A DNA stretch of 22,246 nucleotides from Anaerorhabdus sp036637135 (GTDB lineage: Bacteria > Bacillota_I > Bacilli_A > Erysipelotrichales > Erysipelotrichaceae). The DNA is taken from positions 1-22,246 of the forward strand of contig NZ_JAVWNC010000037.1 in NCBI RefSeq assembly GCF_036637135.1, in the 5' to 3' direction. Within the stretch, counting starts at the first letter, position 1, and each line of letters starts with the position of its first letter. Below are positions 14,440 to 22,246 of the stretch, piece after piece. Under the pieces are notes generated by a model. That model saw nothing but the letters and a program-made list of their open reading frames with translations, ran no database searches and was not told where the DNA came from. The translations under genes and the position numbers were made by a program.

Positions 14440-15978
14440 ATGAGAACTAAACATTCATTTTATAACATCTTAGTAAGTTTGATTACGAGCATAATTTTAC
14501 CTTTGGTAGGTTTTGTAAAGTATAGCTTATTTGTAAAGTTATATGGTAGTGATGTTAATGGGTTACAACTAACAATTGCACAAATTATCATGTTTTTAAA
14601 TATTTGTGAGTTAGCATATTCATTAGCATTTAGACAATTATTATTTAAACCACTTGCGAATAATGACCGCGAAACGGTACTTAAATACTATTATGGAGCA
14701 AGGAAGGTATTTAGATTTACTGGTTATGCCGTACTTGGATTAGGATTAATCATTGCGATTATATTCCCATTCTTTGCACAATCACCATTTGATTATATTC
14801 AAACAGTTGGAACATTTGCGATTCTATGTATTCCATATGGTATTTCATACTTTATGATGGGACCTAACTTTGTTATTATTGCAGACCAACAAGAATACAA
14901 GATTAATATTTGGATTCAATCATTTGCGATATTAAGAATGATGCTTATGATTCTTGTTATATTGGCTAAAATGAATTTCGCATGGATTATTTTCATCGAA
15001 GGTGCAAATATCTTAATCTCCAACTATGTAGCAAGAAGAATTGCATTAAAGGCATATCCTTGGTTATTAGATAAACCTAAGATTGAATCATCAGATGAGT
15101 TTGTGAGTAATGCAAAGTACACGATTGTTCAACGTTTAGCATTGCTTGCAACATCAAATACAGATAACATTGTCATCTCAATGTTCATGGGTTATAGCAT
15201 GACGAGTGTGTTTGGTAGTTATAGTTATTTAACGGATTCAGTTTCAAAAATCATTAATAGTGCAATCACATCACCAATTAATAGTTTTGGGAATTTATTT
15301 AATGATGATCGAGCTGATGCTTACAATGTATTTACTGAGTTCTTTAATTTTGCAGTTTATATCGCAAGTATTATCTCAATATGTATCTTTGTTGTGATGA
15401 ATGATTTCTTAGTTTATTGGATGCGTAATGCAGAAAACCCTGAATTATATATCGTATCTACAACAGTAGCTTTCTTATTTGCGATGAATATATTCTACTT
15501 AACAATGAGAGAGCCAATTATTATTTCAAGAGATGCAAATGGACTATTTAAAAATGCAAAAAACAATGCATTTCTAATGGCGATTACAAAAGTTATATTA
15601 TCCGTAATTTTAATTCAATTTTGGGGCTTTGCAGGTATTCTTCTTGCAACTTTGATTACTAACTGGATTATTGATTTCTTGTATAACCCGGTTCTTGTAT
15701 ACAATAAAGTATTTAAACTAAAACCAATTCGTTATTATGCGATGGTGGCATCACGTGTTTTATTAGCGTTGTGTATTGGTGCAGTAGCTTATATTATTTG
15801 GAATAACAACATTGCATATATTAGTGGTGGCATTATTCACTTCATTATTGCTTGCTTGATTTTAGGAGTTTCTGTAGGTGCAATCATGACAGTAATCTAT
15901 GCAGTATCTTATAAATCATTTAGAAATCTATTTGTTCGCTTGATTGGAATATTCAAAAGAAGCAGAACTGTTGAATAG
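14440..15978 (+). CDS. Second Wzx-like polysaccharide export membrane protein
   Basis: A 512-residue multi-pass protein with about 12-14 hydrophobic helices, of the MATE/Wzx-like (MOP) superfamily. The N-terminus (FYNILVSLITSIILPLVGF, then YGSDVNGLQL) is typical of flippases annotated as lipopolysaccharide biosynthesis proteins in Gram-positive capsule loci. It differs from the protein at 10013, where the same position reads PFITVPYITRVLGGE. AGGAGG precedes the ATG, 10 bases after the third glycosyltransferase. A polymerase (Wzy) was considered because none is otherwise found, but the repeated short loops and the N-terminal pattern fit a flippase better. Two flippases in one operon suggest that two glycan substrates are exported, or that one acts on a modified unit. 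That is inference. Confidence 0.85.
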   Translation: MRTKHSFYNILVSLITSIILPLVGFVKYSLFVKLYGSDVNGLQLTIAQIIMFLNICELAYSLAFRQLLFKPLANNDRETVLKYYYGARKVFRFTGYAVLGLGLIIAIIFPFFAQSPFDYIQTVGTFAILCIPYGISYFMMGPNFVIIADQQEYKINIWIQSFAILRMMLMILVILAKMNFAWIIFIEGANILISNYVARRIALKAYPWLLDKPKIESSDEFVSNAKYTIVQRLALLATSNTDNIVISMFMGYSMTSVFGSYSYLTDSVSKIINSAITSPINSFGNLFNDDRADAYNVFTEFFNFAVYIASIISICIFVVMNDFLVYWMRNAENPELYIVSTTVAFLFAMNIFYLTMREPIIISRDANGLFKNAKNNAFLMAITKVILSVILIQFWGFAGILLATLITNWIIDFLYNPVLVYNKVFKLKPIRYYAMVASRVLLALCIGAVAYIIWNNNIAYISGGIIHFIIACLILGVSVGAIMTVIYAVSYKSFRNLFVRLIGIFKRSRTVE

Positions 15979-15987
15979 GAGATTAGT

Positions 15988-17979
15988 ATGAAAAAAATTC
16001 TTTGTGCCTTACTTATTTGTCTATTAATTACTGGTTGTACAAACAGTAATTTTAGTGGTGAAGTTAAAATATCATTGGATAACCAAGATTTTGATTTATG
16101 GAAAGCACAAGGAATCGATGAAACAATTACTTATGATGGAGAACTACTTAGTAATAAAACATTCAGTATTGGATTTTGGATTAAGCCTACAACAAATAAA
16201 GCAGGCACAGCACTCTATACAATCGGTGATGAAAACAACTATGTACAATTGGTGACTTCAGGTTCAACAGATTCCCAAGATGGTACAACATATAGTGGTA
16301 TATCTCTTGTTTCTAAAACAATTGGGAATGAGGATTGGGTAGTTGCGGAAGGTAATAAAACACTTCAAACAGGAAGATTCAATTATGTAGTTACTCAGTT
16401 TGATAATGGTTCTGCGACTATTTATTTAAATGGTGAAAAAGTAGCTGAAGGTAAATTGAAATTAGGTTACAGTAAGAATTTATTACAATTTGGTAGAGAT
16501 AGTGTTTACGGTATAAATCATGAAGATGGATTTGTGTCGCAACTCATGATTGGTAGTAGTTTATTGAGTGATGAGAAGATATTGAAAAATTATGAAAGTC
16601 AGTATTCTAATGTTTTATTAGATAGTATTACATTTACAAATATGGATGATGTGATTAACGCGCCATGGTTAGTAGATGTTACAGTTGATGATGTACCTGT
16701 TACATGGGTTAGTAGTAATCCAGATGTAATGAGTGTGTATGCTAAGCTTAACCCTGTAAAGGAAGACACTGTGGTTACTATGAATGCAACAATTGATGTG
16801 AATGGTGTAAAATCAAGTAAAGATTTCGATTTTACAGTAAAAGCATTAACAAATGCAACCATGCTCAATCGTGATTTAATTGAATGTGACGCTAGTATCC
16901 AAAAGGTTATTCATGATGGTTTTGAGTTACCAACACAATTCACAAATAATTCTGTTGCGACATGGTCAATCGTAAAAGGAAACGCAACAATCGAAGACCA
17001 ACACATCATTAAAAATACAGATAATGAAAAAGAACCAATCACAGTACAAGTAGTATTGAATAATCAATCTGAGACTATTACAAAAACTTATGATTTAGTA
17101 TTGTTAGATAAAGTTGCAGGTTATGTTCTATCCTACTTCAATGGTGAATTAGGTGAAGAAACTGGTAAGCTTGCAATAAGTAAAGATGCACTCCATTGGG
17201 AAGATTTAAATCAAGGAGAGAGTATTATCACAAGTGAGTTAGGGAATGGAAGAATAAGAGATCCATTTATAACACGAGATAAAAACGGAAACTTTGTTGT
17301 GCTTGCAACCGAAGGATTTGATAATCCATATATTTATATTATGAATAGTAATGACCTCATCGATTTTAGTGATCAACAATTAGTAAGAGTTGCTTATTTT
17401 GATGAAGCTATGCAAATGAGTGGTAAACGCGCATGGGCACCTGAAATGATGTATGACATGGAAACGGATCAATATTATATTTATTTTAGTGATCCAGGCG
17501 ACAAAGAATTAGTTGGACACATCTATGCTGTGAATACAAAAGACTTCAATGAATTTAGTTATCCATATTCTTATTACAATCCAGGATACAATGTTATTGA
17601 TGGAACCATATTACCACTTGATGGAAAATATTGGATGTTCTACAAAGATGAAAGAAAAGCAGCACAAACTATTTTCTTTGCATCAACCAATAAATTATCA
17701 AATGGGTTTGGCTTAGCATATGATGATCGATTTATATTTGATCAAAAGTACATCGAAGGACCTTTTGTTACTAAAGTGGATGATGGATATGTGCTTTACG
17801 TAGACTACTATCCTAAAGGTACATTCCATGTCGCAAAATTCACAACATTGGGTAAAGAAATGGATTTTGAGTGGTTAGATGAAACTGAATATAATTTACC
17901 AAATGAAGATGTTAGACATGGGTCGATTATTCCAGTTACACAAAAAGAATTAGATAAGATTATTAATAATTATAAATAG
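15988..17979 (+). CDS. Lipoprotein with LamG-like, Ig-like and GH43-type beta-propeller domains
   Basis: A 663-residue secreted glycosidase-like lipoprotein. The signal peptide ends in lipobox LITGC, so C17 would be lipidated and the protein held on the outer membrane face. Domains in order: a LamG/concanavalin-like sandwich (about 45-200, SIGFWIKP, FGRDS), a bacterial Ig-like segment (about 210-295, VTWVSSNPDV), a second divergent one (about 300-375), and a five-bladed propeller (about 378-655). The propeller has the GH43 pattern: RDPF (D425, base), IDGT (D538), YIEGPF (E590, acid), plus WAPEMMYD. The spacing between the three acidic residues is as in GH43. The start of the propeller (YVLSYFNG) resembles the group that includes furanosidases, from memory. 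Its place amid biosynthesis genes suggests trimming or release of the encoded polysaccharide. A non-catalytic binding role is possible. AGGAG precedes the ATG. Confidence 0.85.
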   Translation: MKKILCALLICLLITGCTNSNFSGEVKISLDNQDFDLWKAQGIDETITYDGELLSNKTFSIGFWIKPTTNKAGTALYTIGDENNYVQLVTSGSTDSQDGTTYSGISLVSKTIGNEDWVVAEGNKTLQTGRFNYVVTQFDNGSATIYLNGEKVAEGKLKLGYSKNLLQFGRDSVYGINHEDGFVSQLMIGSSLLSDEKILKNYESQYSNVLLDSITFTNMDDVINAPWLVDVTVDDVPVTWVSSNPDVMSVYAKLNPVKEDTVVTMNATIDVNGVKSSKDFDFTVKALTNATMLNRDLIECDASIQKVIHDGFELPTQFTNNSVATWSIVKGNATIEDQHIIKNTDNEKEPITVQVVLNNQSETITKTYDLVLLDKVAGYVLSYFNGELGEETGKLAISKDALHWEDLNQGESIITSELGNGRIRDPFITRDKNGNFVVLATEGFDNPYIYIMNSNDLIDFSDQQLVRVAYFDEAMQMSGKRAWAPEMMYDMETDQYYIYFSDPGDKELVGHIYAVNTKDFNEFSYPYSYYNPGYNVIDGTILPLDGKYWMFYKDERKAAQTIFFASTNKLSNGFGLAYDDRFIFDQKYIEGPFVTKVDDGYVLYVDYYPKGTFHVAKFTTLGKEMDFEWLDETEYNLPNEDVRHGSIIPVTQKELDKIINNYK

Positions 17980-17987
17980 GGGGAACT

Positions 17988-18911
17988 ATGAATATATTAG
18001 TAGGTTATACAGGATTTGTAGGGTCAAACATTCAAATGAATATGAAATTTGATTATGTTTTCAATTCGAAGAATATAGAGGATGCATTTGGATTAAATCC
18101 AGATTTACTTATATACTCAGGCGTACCTGCTGAAAAATTTATAGCAAATAAAAACCCCGAAGCAGATCGAGTAATTATTGATAATGCAATAAATAACATA
18201 AAAAAAATTAATCCAAAAAGAATTGTATTAATTTCTACAATTGATGTATTAAGAAATCCAAATGGTAAGGATGAACAAGATATTGTTGATGAAGAAGGTT
18301 TAGAGCCGTATGGTCTTAATCGAAGATATTTAGAAAAATGGGTGGTTGAGCATGTTCAACATGCTCATGTCATTCGTTTACCAGGACTTTTTGGTAAAAA
18401 TATAAAGAAGAACTTTATCTATGATTGTATACATTTTATACCAAAATTATTAAATGAAAATAAGTACAAAGAACTGAAAGCAAAAGATAGTAGTTTCGAC
18501 AGATACTATGAACTGTTACCTAATGGATTTTATGGATGTACATGTGCTAGTAAAGAAGAAAAAGAAGACTTAATAAATATTCTAAAAAGAGTTGATTTTT
18601 CTGCACTTAATTTTACCGATAGTAGGGGATTGTTTCAGTTTTATCATTTAGCTTATTTAGCAAACCACATCCAAATTGCAATTGAAAACAACCTTCGATA
18701 TTTACACCTTGCTGTTGAACCAGTACAAATAGGTGAACTTTATCATTTCTTATATCAAAAAGAATTTGTTAATGAAGTTACAAATGTGATTCCGCATTAC
18801 GATTTTAAAACATCTTATGACTATTTGTTTAATGGAAGTAATGGATATCTATTTTCTAAATCACAAGTGATGAAAGAAATTAAGGAATTTATCCAAGGTG
18901 AAGTGCAATGA
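17988..18911 (+). CDS. Atypical extended-SDR NAD(P)-dependent oxidoreductase/epimerase
   Basis: A 307-residue Rossmann-fold protein with GYTGFVG (residues 6-12, GxxGxxG) and a strand-end LISTIDV near residue 85. The position of the usual Y-x3-K is Y108-x3-R112 (YGLNRRYLEKW), so the catalytic lysine is replaced by arginine. RLPGLFGKNIKKNFIYD follows, a segment that I recall from a subgroup found in polysaccharide loci. It lacks the long C-terminal substrate domain of GalE, and its C-terminal half has few family motifs. GGGGG precedes the ATG, 8 bases after the GH43-like gene, and the stop overlaps the next gene by ATGA. It opens a coupled cassette with a sugar isomerase-like protein, two glycosyltransferases and a flavoenzyme, so a sugar-nucleotide or sugar-modifying step is likely. 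Substrate unknown. Confidence 0.82.
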   Translation: MNILVGYTGFVGSNIQMNMKFDYVFNSKNIEDAFGLNPDLLIYSGVPAEKFIANKNPEADRVIIDNAINNIKKINPKRIVLISTIDVLRNPNGKDEQDIVDEEGLEPYGLNRRYLEKWVVEHVQHAHVIRLPGLFGKNIKKNFIYDCIHFIPKLLNENKYKELKAKDSSFDRYYELLPNGFYGCTCASKEEKEDLINILKRVDFSALNFTDSRGLFQFYHLAYLANHIQIAIENNLRYLHLAVEPVQIGELYHFLYQKEFVNEVTNVIPHYDFKTSYDYLFNGSNGYLFSKSQVMKEIKEFIQGEVQ

Positions 18912-19687
18912 AACTTGCAATTTCCAATATAGCATGGGATGCAATTTATGATGATGAAATGTATAGGTTTCTAAATGAACTTAACTTTGATGGTTTAGAA
19001 ATTGCGCCAACAAGATTATTTTCAAGTCAACCTTACGAACATTTGAATGAAGCAAAAGAATTTTCAATCAAACTTAAAAATCAATACGGATTATCTATAC
19101 CTTCTATGCAATCAATTTGGTTTGGAAGAAGTGAAAAAGTTTTTGGTGGTGAAGAAGAGAGAGAAAGTTTAATAGAATACACAAAGAAGGCTATTCTTTT
19201 TGCAGAAGCAATTGGTTGCCATAACCTAGTTTTTGGAAATCCAAAAAATAGAAACAATGATACAGAACAAGAAGTTTTAGAAATTGCAGTATCTTTCTTT
19301 AAAGAAATCGCAGACTATGCAATTCAACATAATACAATAATCGGGTTAGAACCAAATCCAAGTATTTATAATACGAATTTTATTAATACCACAAAGGAAG
19401 CATTCGAGTTTTGCAAGATTGTTAATTCTAAAGGGTTAAAAGTGAATGTAGATTTAGGAACGATGATATGCGAAGAATCAAGTATTAGTTTACTTCAAGA
19501 ACATCTTAATGAGATAAATCATATTCATATTTCAGAACCATTTCTAAAACCTATTACAGAAAGAGATATACACAAAGAGCTGAGAGAAATAAATAATTAT
19601 GATAAGTTTATCTCAATTGAAATGGGAAATTGTAATGATATAGAGCTTGTAAAAGATAGAGTAAGATATATTCGAGGTATATTTTGA
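18908..19687 (+). CDS. TIM-barrel sugar phosphate isomerase/epimerase-like protein
   Basis: A 259-residue member of the xylose isomerase-like TIM barrel / AP endonuclease family 2 superfamily. The opening MKLAISNIAWD and FDGLEIAPTRLF are characteristic. Candidate metal ligands in the correct order are E148 (GLEPNP), D182 (VDLGTM), H205 or H207 (HIHISEP) and E238 (SIEMGN). Enzymes of this fold isomerise or epimerise sugars and inositols, and some are dehydratases or hydrolases. The start overlaps the SDR stop (ATGA at 18908-18911), so translation is coupled. The stop overlaps the next start by one base. Being placed between an SDR and a glycosyltransferase makes a role in preparing or modifying an unusual sugar probable. 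The exact reaction cannot be deduced. Confidence 0.85.
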   Translation: MKLAISNIAWDAIYDDEMYRFLNELNFDGLEIAPTRLFSSQPYEHLNEAKEFSIKLKNQYGLSIPSMQSIWFGRSEKVFGGEEERESLIEYTKKAILFAEAIGCHNLVFGNPKNRNNDTEQEVLEIAVSFFKEIADYAIQHNTIIGLEPNPSIYNTNFINTTKEAFEFCKIVNSKGLKVNVDLGTMICEESSISLLQEHLNEINHIHISEPFLKPITERDIHKELREINNYDKFISIEMGNCNDIELVKDRVRYIRGIF

Positions 19688-20475
19688 TGAATACTTTAAA
19701 GAATGCATGTGTACCAAAGTATGAAGTTTATGAGTATAAAAAGAAAACTTCTGATTATTGTTTGGTTATACCGATTATCAATGAAGGACAAAGAATACTT
19801 TCTGAATTAGATAAAGCTGTACAAGCAAATGTCCATGCACAATGTGACATCATTATTTGCGATGGAGGTTCAAGTGATGGATCAACTGATAAAGAAATTA
19901 TGATAAGCCATGGTGTAAATACGTTATTAGTAAAAAGAGATGTAGGTAAGCAAGGCGCACAATTAAGAATGGGATTCTATTGGGCATTGAAAAGAGGGTA
20001 TAAAGGCATTATAACAATTGACGGTAATAACAAGGACAGTATTGAAGATGTACCATCATTTATTAAGAAACTTCAAGAAGGATATGATTTCGTTCAAGGG
20101 TCGCGTTTTATAAAGGGTGGTAAGGCTATAAATACACCGCTATCACGATATATTGCAGTCAGATGTATTCATGCACCGATGATTTCTTTGACTGCCAAGA
20201 AAAAATTTACTGATACTACAAATAACTTTAGAGCTTACTCTACAGCTTATTTATTAGATGAAAGAGTAAATCCATTCCGTGAAATATTTATGACATATGA
20301 GTTACTAGCGTATTTATCAGTACGTGCCGATCAATTGGGATATAAAACTTGTGAGATACCAGTATCAAGGATTTATCCTGAACATGAAAAAACACCAACA
20401 AAAATAAGTCCGTTAAAAGGTAACTTTGAATTAATAAAAATATTAGTTAACAATGCATTAGGTAAATATAGTTAA
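19687..20475 (+). CDS. GT2 glycosyltransferase, DPM1-like without membrane hairpin
   Basis: A 262-residue GT-A enzyme with IPIINEG, CDGGSSDGSTD (D59 region), ITIDGNN with D112, and VQGSRFIKGG followed by TNNFRAYS, a pattern shared with dolichyl/polyprenyl-phosphate sugar synthases. Unlike the GtrB-like gene at 1516 it has no C-terminal membrane helices. Start choice: ATG at 19687 overlaps the previous stop by one base (TGATG), and GAGGT at 19674-19678 is 8 bases upstream, the ideal spacing. A TTG one codon earlier (19684) is also open but has poorer spacing. The usual DxD is reduced to DGNNKD, so metal binding may differ. It follows the TIM-barrel gene and precedes the FAD oxidoreductase by 13 bases. 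Donor and acceptor unknown. Confidence 0.88.
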   Translation: MNTLKNACVPKYEVYEYKKKTSDYCLVIPIINEGQRILSELDKAVQANVHAQCDIIICDGGSSDGSTDKEIMISHGVNTLLVKRDVGKQGAQLRMGFYWALKRGYKGIITIDGNNKDSIEDVPSFIKKLQEGYDFVQGSRFIKGGKAINTPLSRYIAVRCIHAPMISLTAKKKFTDTTNNFRAYSTAYLLDERVNPFREIFMTYELLAYLSVRADQLGYKTCEIPVSRIYPEHEKTPTKISPLKGNFELIKILVNNALGKYS

Positions 20476-20488
20476 GGGAGAAAGACGT

Positions 20489-21616
20489 ATGAATTACGAT
20501 AAAGTGATTATAGGTGCAGGATTATATGGATTATATTCTGCTATAATTTGTGCAAAACAAAACGATAATGTATTAGTCGTTGAAATTGATGATGAACCAT
20601 TTAGTCGTGCAACATATATTAATCAAGCTCGTGTTCATATGGGATATCATTATCCAAGATCATTAGAAACAGCAATTAAATCTAAGGGATACTTTGAACG
20701 ATTTGTAGCAGACTATTCTGATTGTATTTTATTCAATTTTGATCAAGTCTATGCAACAAGTTCAAATTTTAGCTGGACGAATGCAAAACAATTTGAGAAG
20801 TTTTGTAAAGACGCGAATATTATGTGTGAGCCTTTGCAAGCAGCGAAATTCTTTAAAGATGATATGGCTGATGGTGCATTTTTAACAAAAGAATATACTT
20901 ATGATGCTAAAATTCTACTTCAGAATTTACTTCACGATTTAAAAAAGTATCCAAATGTTGAGATGAAGACTGGATGTTCAGTTCAATCAATAAAAAAAGA
21001 TAATGAATACTATCAATTAGAGTTAAGTACAAAGGAATCAATCACAACACCATTCTTAATTAATACGACATATGCTAGTGTAAATCAAATACACAATATG
21101 TTAGGAATTGAACCATTTAAAATTAAATATGAGTTGTGTGAAATTATATTATGTAAAATCAATGATCAACTAAAAGATGTTGGTATCACAGTGATGGATG
21201 GTCCATTTTTCTCAATTATGCCTTTTGGTAAAACAGGATATCATTCATTAACATCAGTAACATTTACTCCTCATAAAACAAGCTATGAAGCATTGCCAAC
21301 ATTTGAATGCCAAAAGCGTAGTCAAGGTAAGTGTAGTCCGGAACAACTAGGGAATTGTAATACTTGTCCTGCTAAACCAAAGTCCGCTTGGCCTTATATG
21401 TCTCATTTGGCAAAGAAGTATTTAAAAGACGAATATGAATTTGAATATGTAGATTCATTATTCTCTATGAAACCTATATTAAAGACATCTGAAGTAGATG
21501 ATTCTAGACCTACTGTATTACGAAAAATTACTGAGAATCCAACTTTTATTACTGTTTTATCAGGTAAAATTAACACAGTGTATGACTTAGATGAGGTGCT
21601 TAAAAATGATAAATAA
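20489..21616 (+). CDS. FAD-dependent oxidoreductase (DAO fold) with a four-cysteine cluster
   Basis: A 375-residue flavoprotein with the N-terminal dinucleotide motif IIGAGLYGLYSA (G9, G11, G14) and VVEIDDEPFSRATY (acidic strand end that would bind the FAD ribose). The region after it, INQARVHMGYHYPRS, is typical of the DAO/glycine-oxidase superfamily. An insertion near the end has four cysteines, C274-x7-C282-x7-C290-x2-C293, followed by PAKPKSAWPYM. This could bind a metal such as zinc or an Fe-S cluster, or be structural. AAGGGAG precedes the ATG. The last 11 bases overlap the next glycosyltransferase gene. Inside a polysaccharide cassette it probably oxidises a sugar or an amino-sugar-linked group. 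No substrate can be assigned. It has no signal peptide, so it acts in the cytoplasm. Confidence 0.85.
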   Translation: MNYDKVIIGAGLYGLYSAIICAKQNDNVLVVEIDDEPFSRATYINQARVHMGYHYPRSLETAIKSKGYFERFVADYSDCILFNFDQVYATSSNFSWTNAKQFEKFCKDANIMCEPLQAAKFFKDDMADGAFLTKEYTYDAKILLQNLLHDLKKYPNVEMKTGCSVQSIKKDNEYYQLELSTKESITTPFLINTTYASVNQIHNMLGIEPFKIKYELCEIILCKINDQLKDVGITVMDGPFFSIMPFGKTGYHSLTSVTFTPHKTSYEALPTFECQKRSQGKCSPEQLGNCNTCPAKPKSAWPYMSHLAKKYLKDEYEFEYVDSLFSMKPILKTSEVDDSRPTVLRKITENPTFITVLSGKINTVYDLDEVLKNDK

Positions 21617-22246
21617 TAAAGAAAAGAAGTTTATTTCTGCTGTTGTCTATATACATGACAATGAAACTATCATTGAAAAGTTTTTGATGACAATAAATCG
21701 TGTTTTAAATGATTATTTTGAAAAATATGAAATTATTTGTGTAAACGATTGTTCTAGTGACAATAGTGTTGCGAAGATTGAACAAGTTGCTAAGTCGTTC
21801 GATGATATGGTATGTACGATTGTTAATATGAGTTATTACCAAGGTTCAGAAGTTAGTATGAACGCAGGGATTGATTTAGCGATTGGAGATTTTGTATTTG
21901 AATTTGATCATGTTTTTGTTGATTATGATGAATCATTAATTATTGAAACATACAATCACTTGCTGGAAGGTTATGATATTGTCTCAACAAGTAATAGAAA
22001 AGAAAAAAAATCATCAAAATTATTTTACAAACTATATAATATGAGTTCTCACTCACAATATAAACTATGCACGGAAACTTTTAGAATTTTATCACGTCGT
22101 GCAATTAATCGTGTTCATTCAATGAGTAAATCAATACCTTACCGTAAGGCGTTGTATGCAAATTGTGGATTGAAAATGGATGTATTATATTACACTTCGA
22201 CAACAGATGTTCAAAAACAAGTTTCTAAAGAGTTATCCAGAAATAG
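21606..22246 (+). CDS. GT2 glycosyltransferase, 3' end beyond the window
   Basis: An open frame from ATG 21606 continues to the end of the window without a stop (213 codons). It starts 11 bases inside the 3' end of the FAD oxidoreductase gene, with GAGGTG at 21594-21599 as the likely ribosome binding site. The protein shows a GT-A fold: SAVVYIHDNE, VNDCSSDNS (an NDGS variant with Cys), YYQGSEVSMNAG and FEFDHVF with D101 in place of the usual DxD. A later TFRILSRRA segment is shared with GtrB-like polyprenyl-phosphate transferases. Whether it has the membrane hairpin of GtrB is unknown because the C-terminus is missing. It belongs to the cassette that starts at 17988. Confidence 0.88.
   Translation, partial: MINNKEKKFISAVVYIHDNETIIEKFLMTINRVLNDYFEKYEIICVNDCSSDNSVAKIEQVAKSFDDMVCTIVNMSYYQGSEVSMNAGIDLAIGDFVFEFDHVFVDYDESLIIETYNHLLEGYDIVSTSNRKEKKSSKLFYKLYNMSSHSQYKLCTETFRILSRRAINRVHSMSKSIPYRKALYANCGLKMDVLYYTSTTDVQKQVSKELSRN

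Noticed and set aside
14440..15978. Wzy polymerase
   Set aside because: The N-terminal pattern and evenly spaced short loops fit the Wzx/MATE-like family. No large periplasmic loop typical of Wzy is seen.
16055..16255. Small + frame of 66 codons in another phase
   Set aside because: Inside the lipoprotein gene whose frame has signal peptide and domain motifs. No upstream binding site of its own.
1..22246. Alternative genetic code (TGA as Trp), given the AT-rich DNA
   Set aside because: TGA ends several genes at exactly the spot where the next begins (for example 7741-7743, 11459-11461, 18909-18911), and Trp is encoded by TGG.
1..22246. Insertion sequences, transposase or phage genes
   Set aside because: No transposase-like protein, no inverted-repeat pairs or integrase motifs were recognised. 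Base composition looks uniform by eye.

Overview
The window is a surface-polysaccharide (capsule or cell-wall glycan) biosynthesis locus, with every gene on the + strand. The organism is probably a low-G+C Gram-positive. The DNA is AT-rich, Shine-Dalgarno sites are strong (GGAGG/AGGAGG), and TGA is used as a real stop, including in ATGA stop/start overlaps, so this is not a code-4 mollicute. It also has a LytR-CpsA-Psr (LCP) glycan ligase and a lipobox lipoprotein. The LCP protein carries a solute-binding-like segment between its membrane helices and its catalytic domain. From memory this suggests an Erysipelotrichia-type Firmicute, but that placement is inference.

Layout. (1) 1-1451: the last codons of an upstream gene and a multi-pass membrane protein of possible GT-C type, closed by an AT-rich hairpin plus T7 terminator. 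(2) 1464-5904: a three-gene unit with its own promoter and terminator. It encodes a GtrB-like polyprenyl-phosphate glycosyltransferase, a membrane-anchored protein of unknown function, and a 904-residue LCP protein. The LCP protein has a long modular C-terminus: PASTA-like and MucBP-like domains, then four-cysteine modules ending in three near-identical 36-residue repeats. (3) 5918-9943: a four-gene unit with its own promoter and terminator, in the order rmlA (rfbA), an SDR sugar-nucleotide enzyme, rmlB (rfbB), and a UDP-galactopyranose-mutase-like flavoenzyme. rmlC and rmlD are absent. (4) 9979 to the end: one long unit of at least eleven tightly packed genes. It holds two Wzx-type flippases enclosing three GT2 glycosyltransferases, a GH43-like lipoprotein, and a coupled cassette of SDR, TIM-barrel isomerase, GT2, FAD oxidoreductase and GT2. 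The last gene runs off the window.

How the genes could work together. Unit 3 makes an activated sugar. Its gene content fits either dTDP-D-fucofuranose (RmlA, RmlB, 4-reductase, furanose mutase) or UDP-galactofuranose. The GT2 enzymes of unit 4 assemble a lipid-linked oligosaccharide, the flippases export it, and the LCP protein of unit 2 would attach the polymer to peptidoglycan. The GH43-like lipoprotein could trim furanosides outside the cell. No polymerase (Wzy), initiating phosphoglycosyltransferase or chain-length regulator is recognisable here, so the locus probably extends beyond the window.

The strongest leads are the self-contained furanose operon without rmlC/rmlD, the modular cysteine-rich LCP protein, the GH43-like lipoprotein inside a biosynthetic operon, and the uncharacterised cassette from 17988 onward. 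There is no gene-free stretch longer than 300 bases, and I saw no tRNA, rRNA, CRISPR array or insertion sequence.
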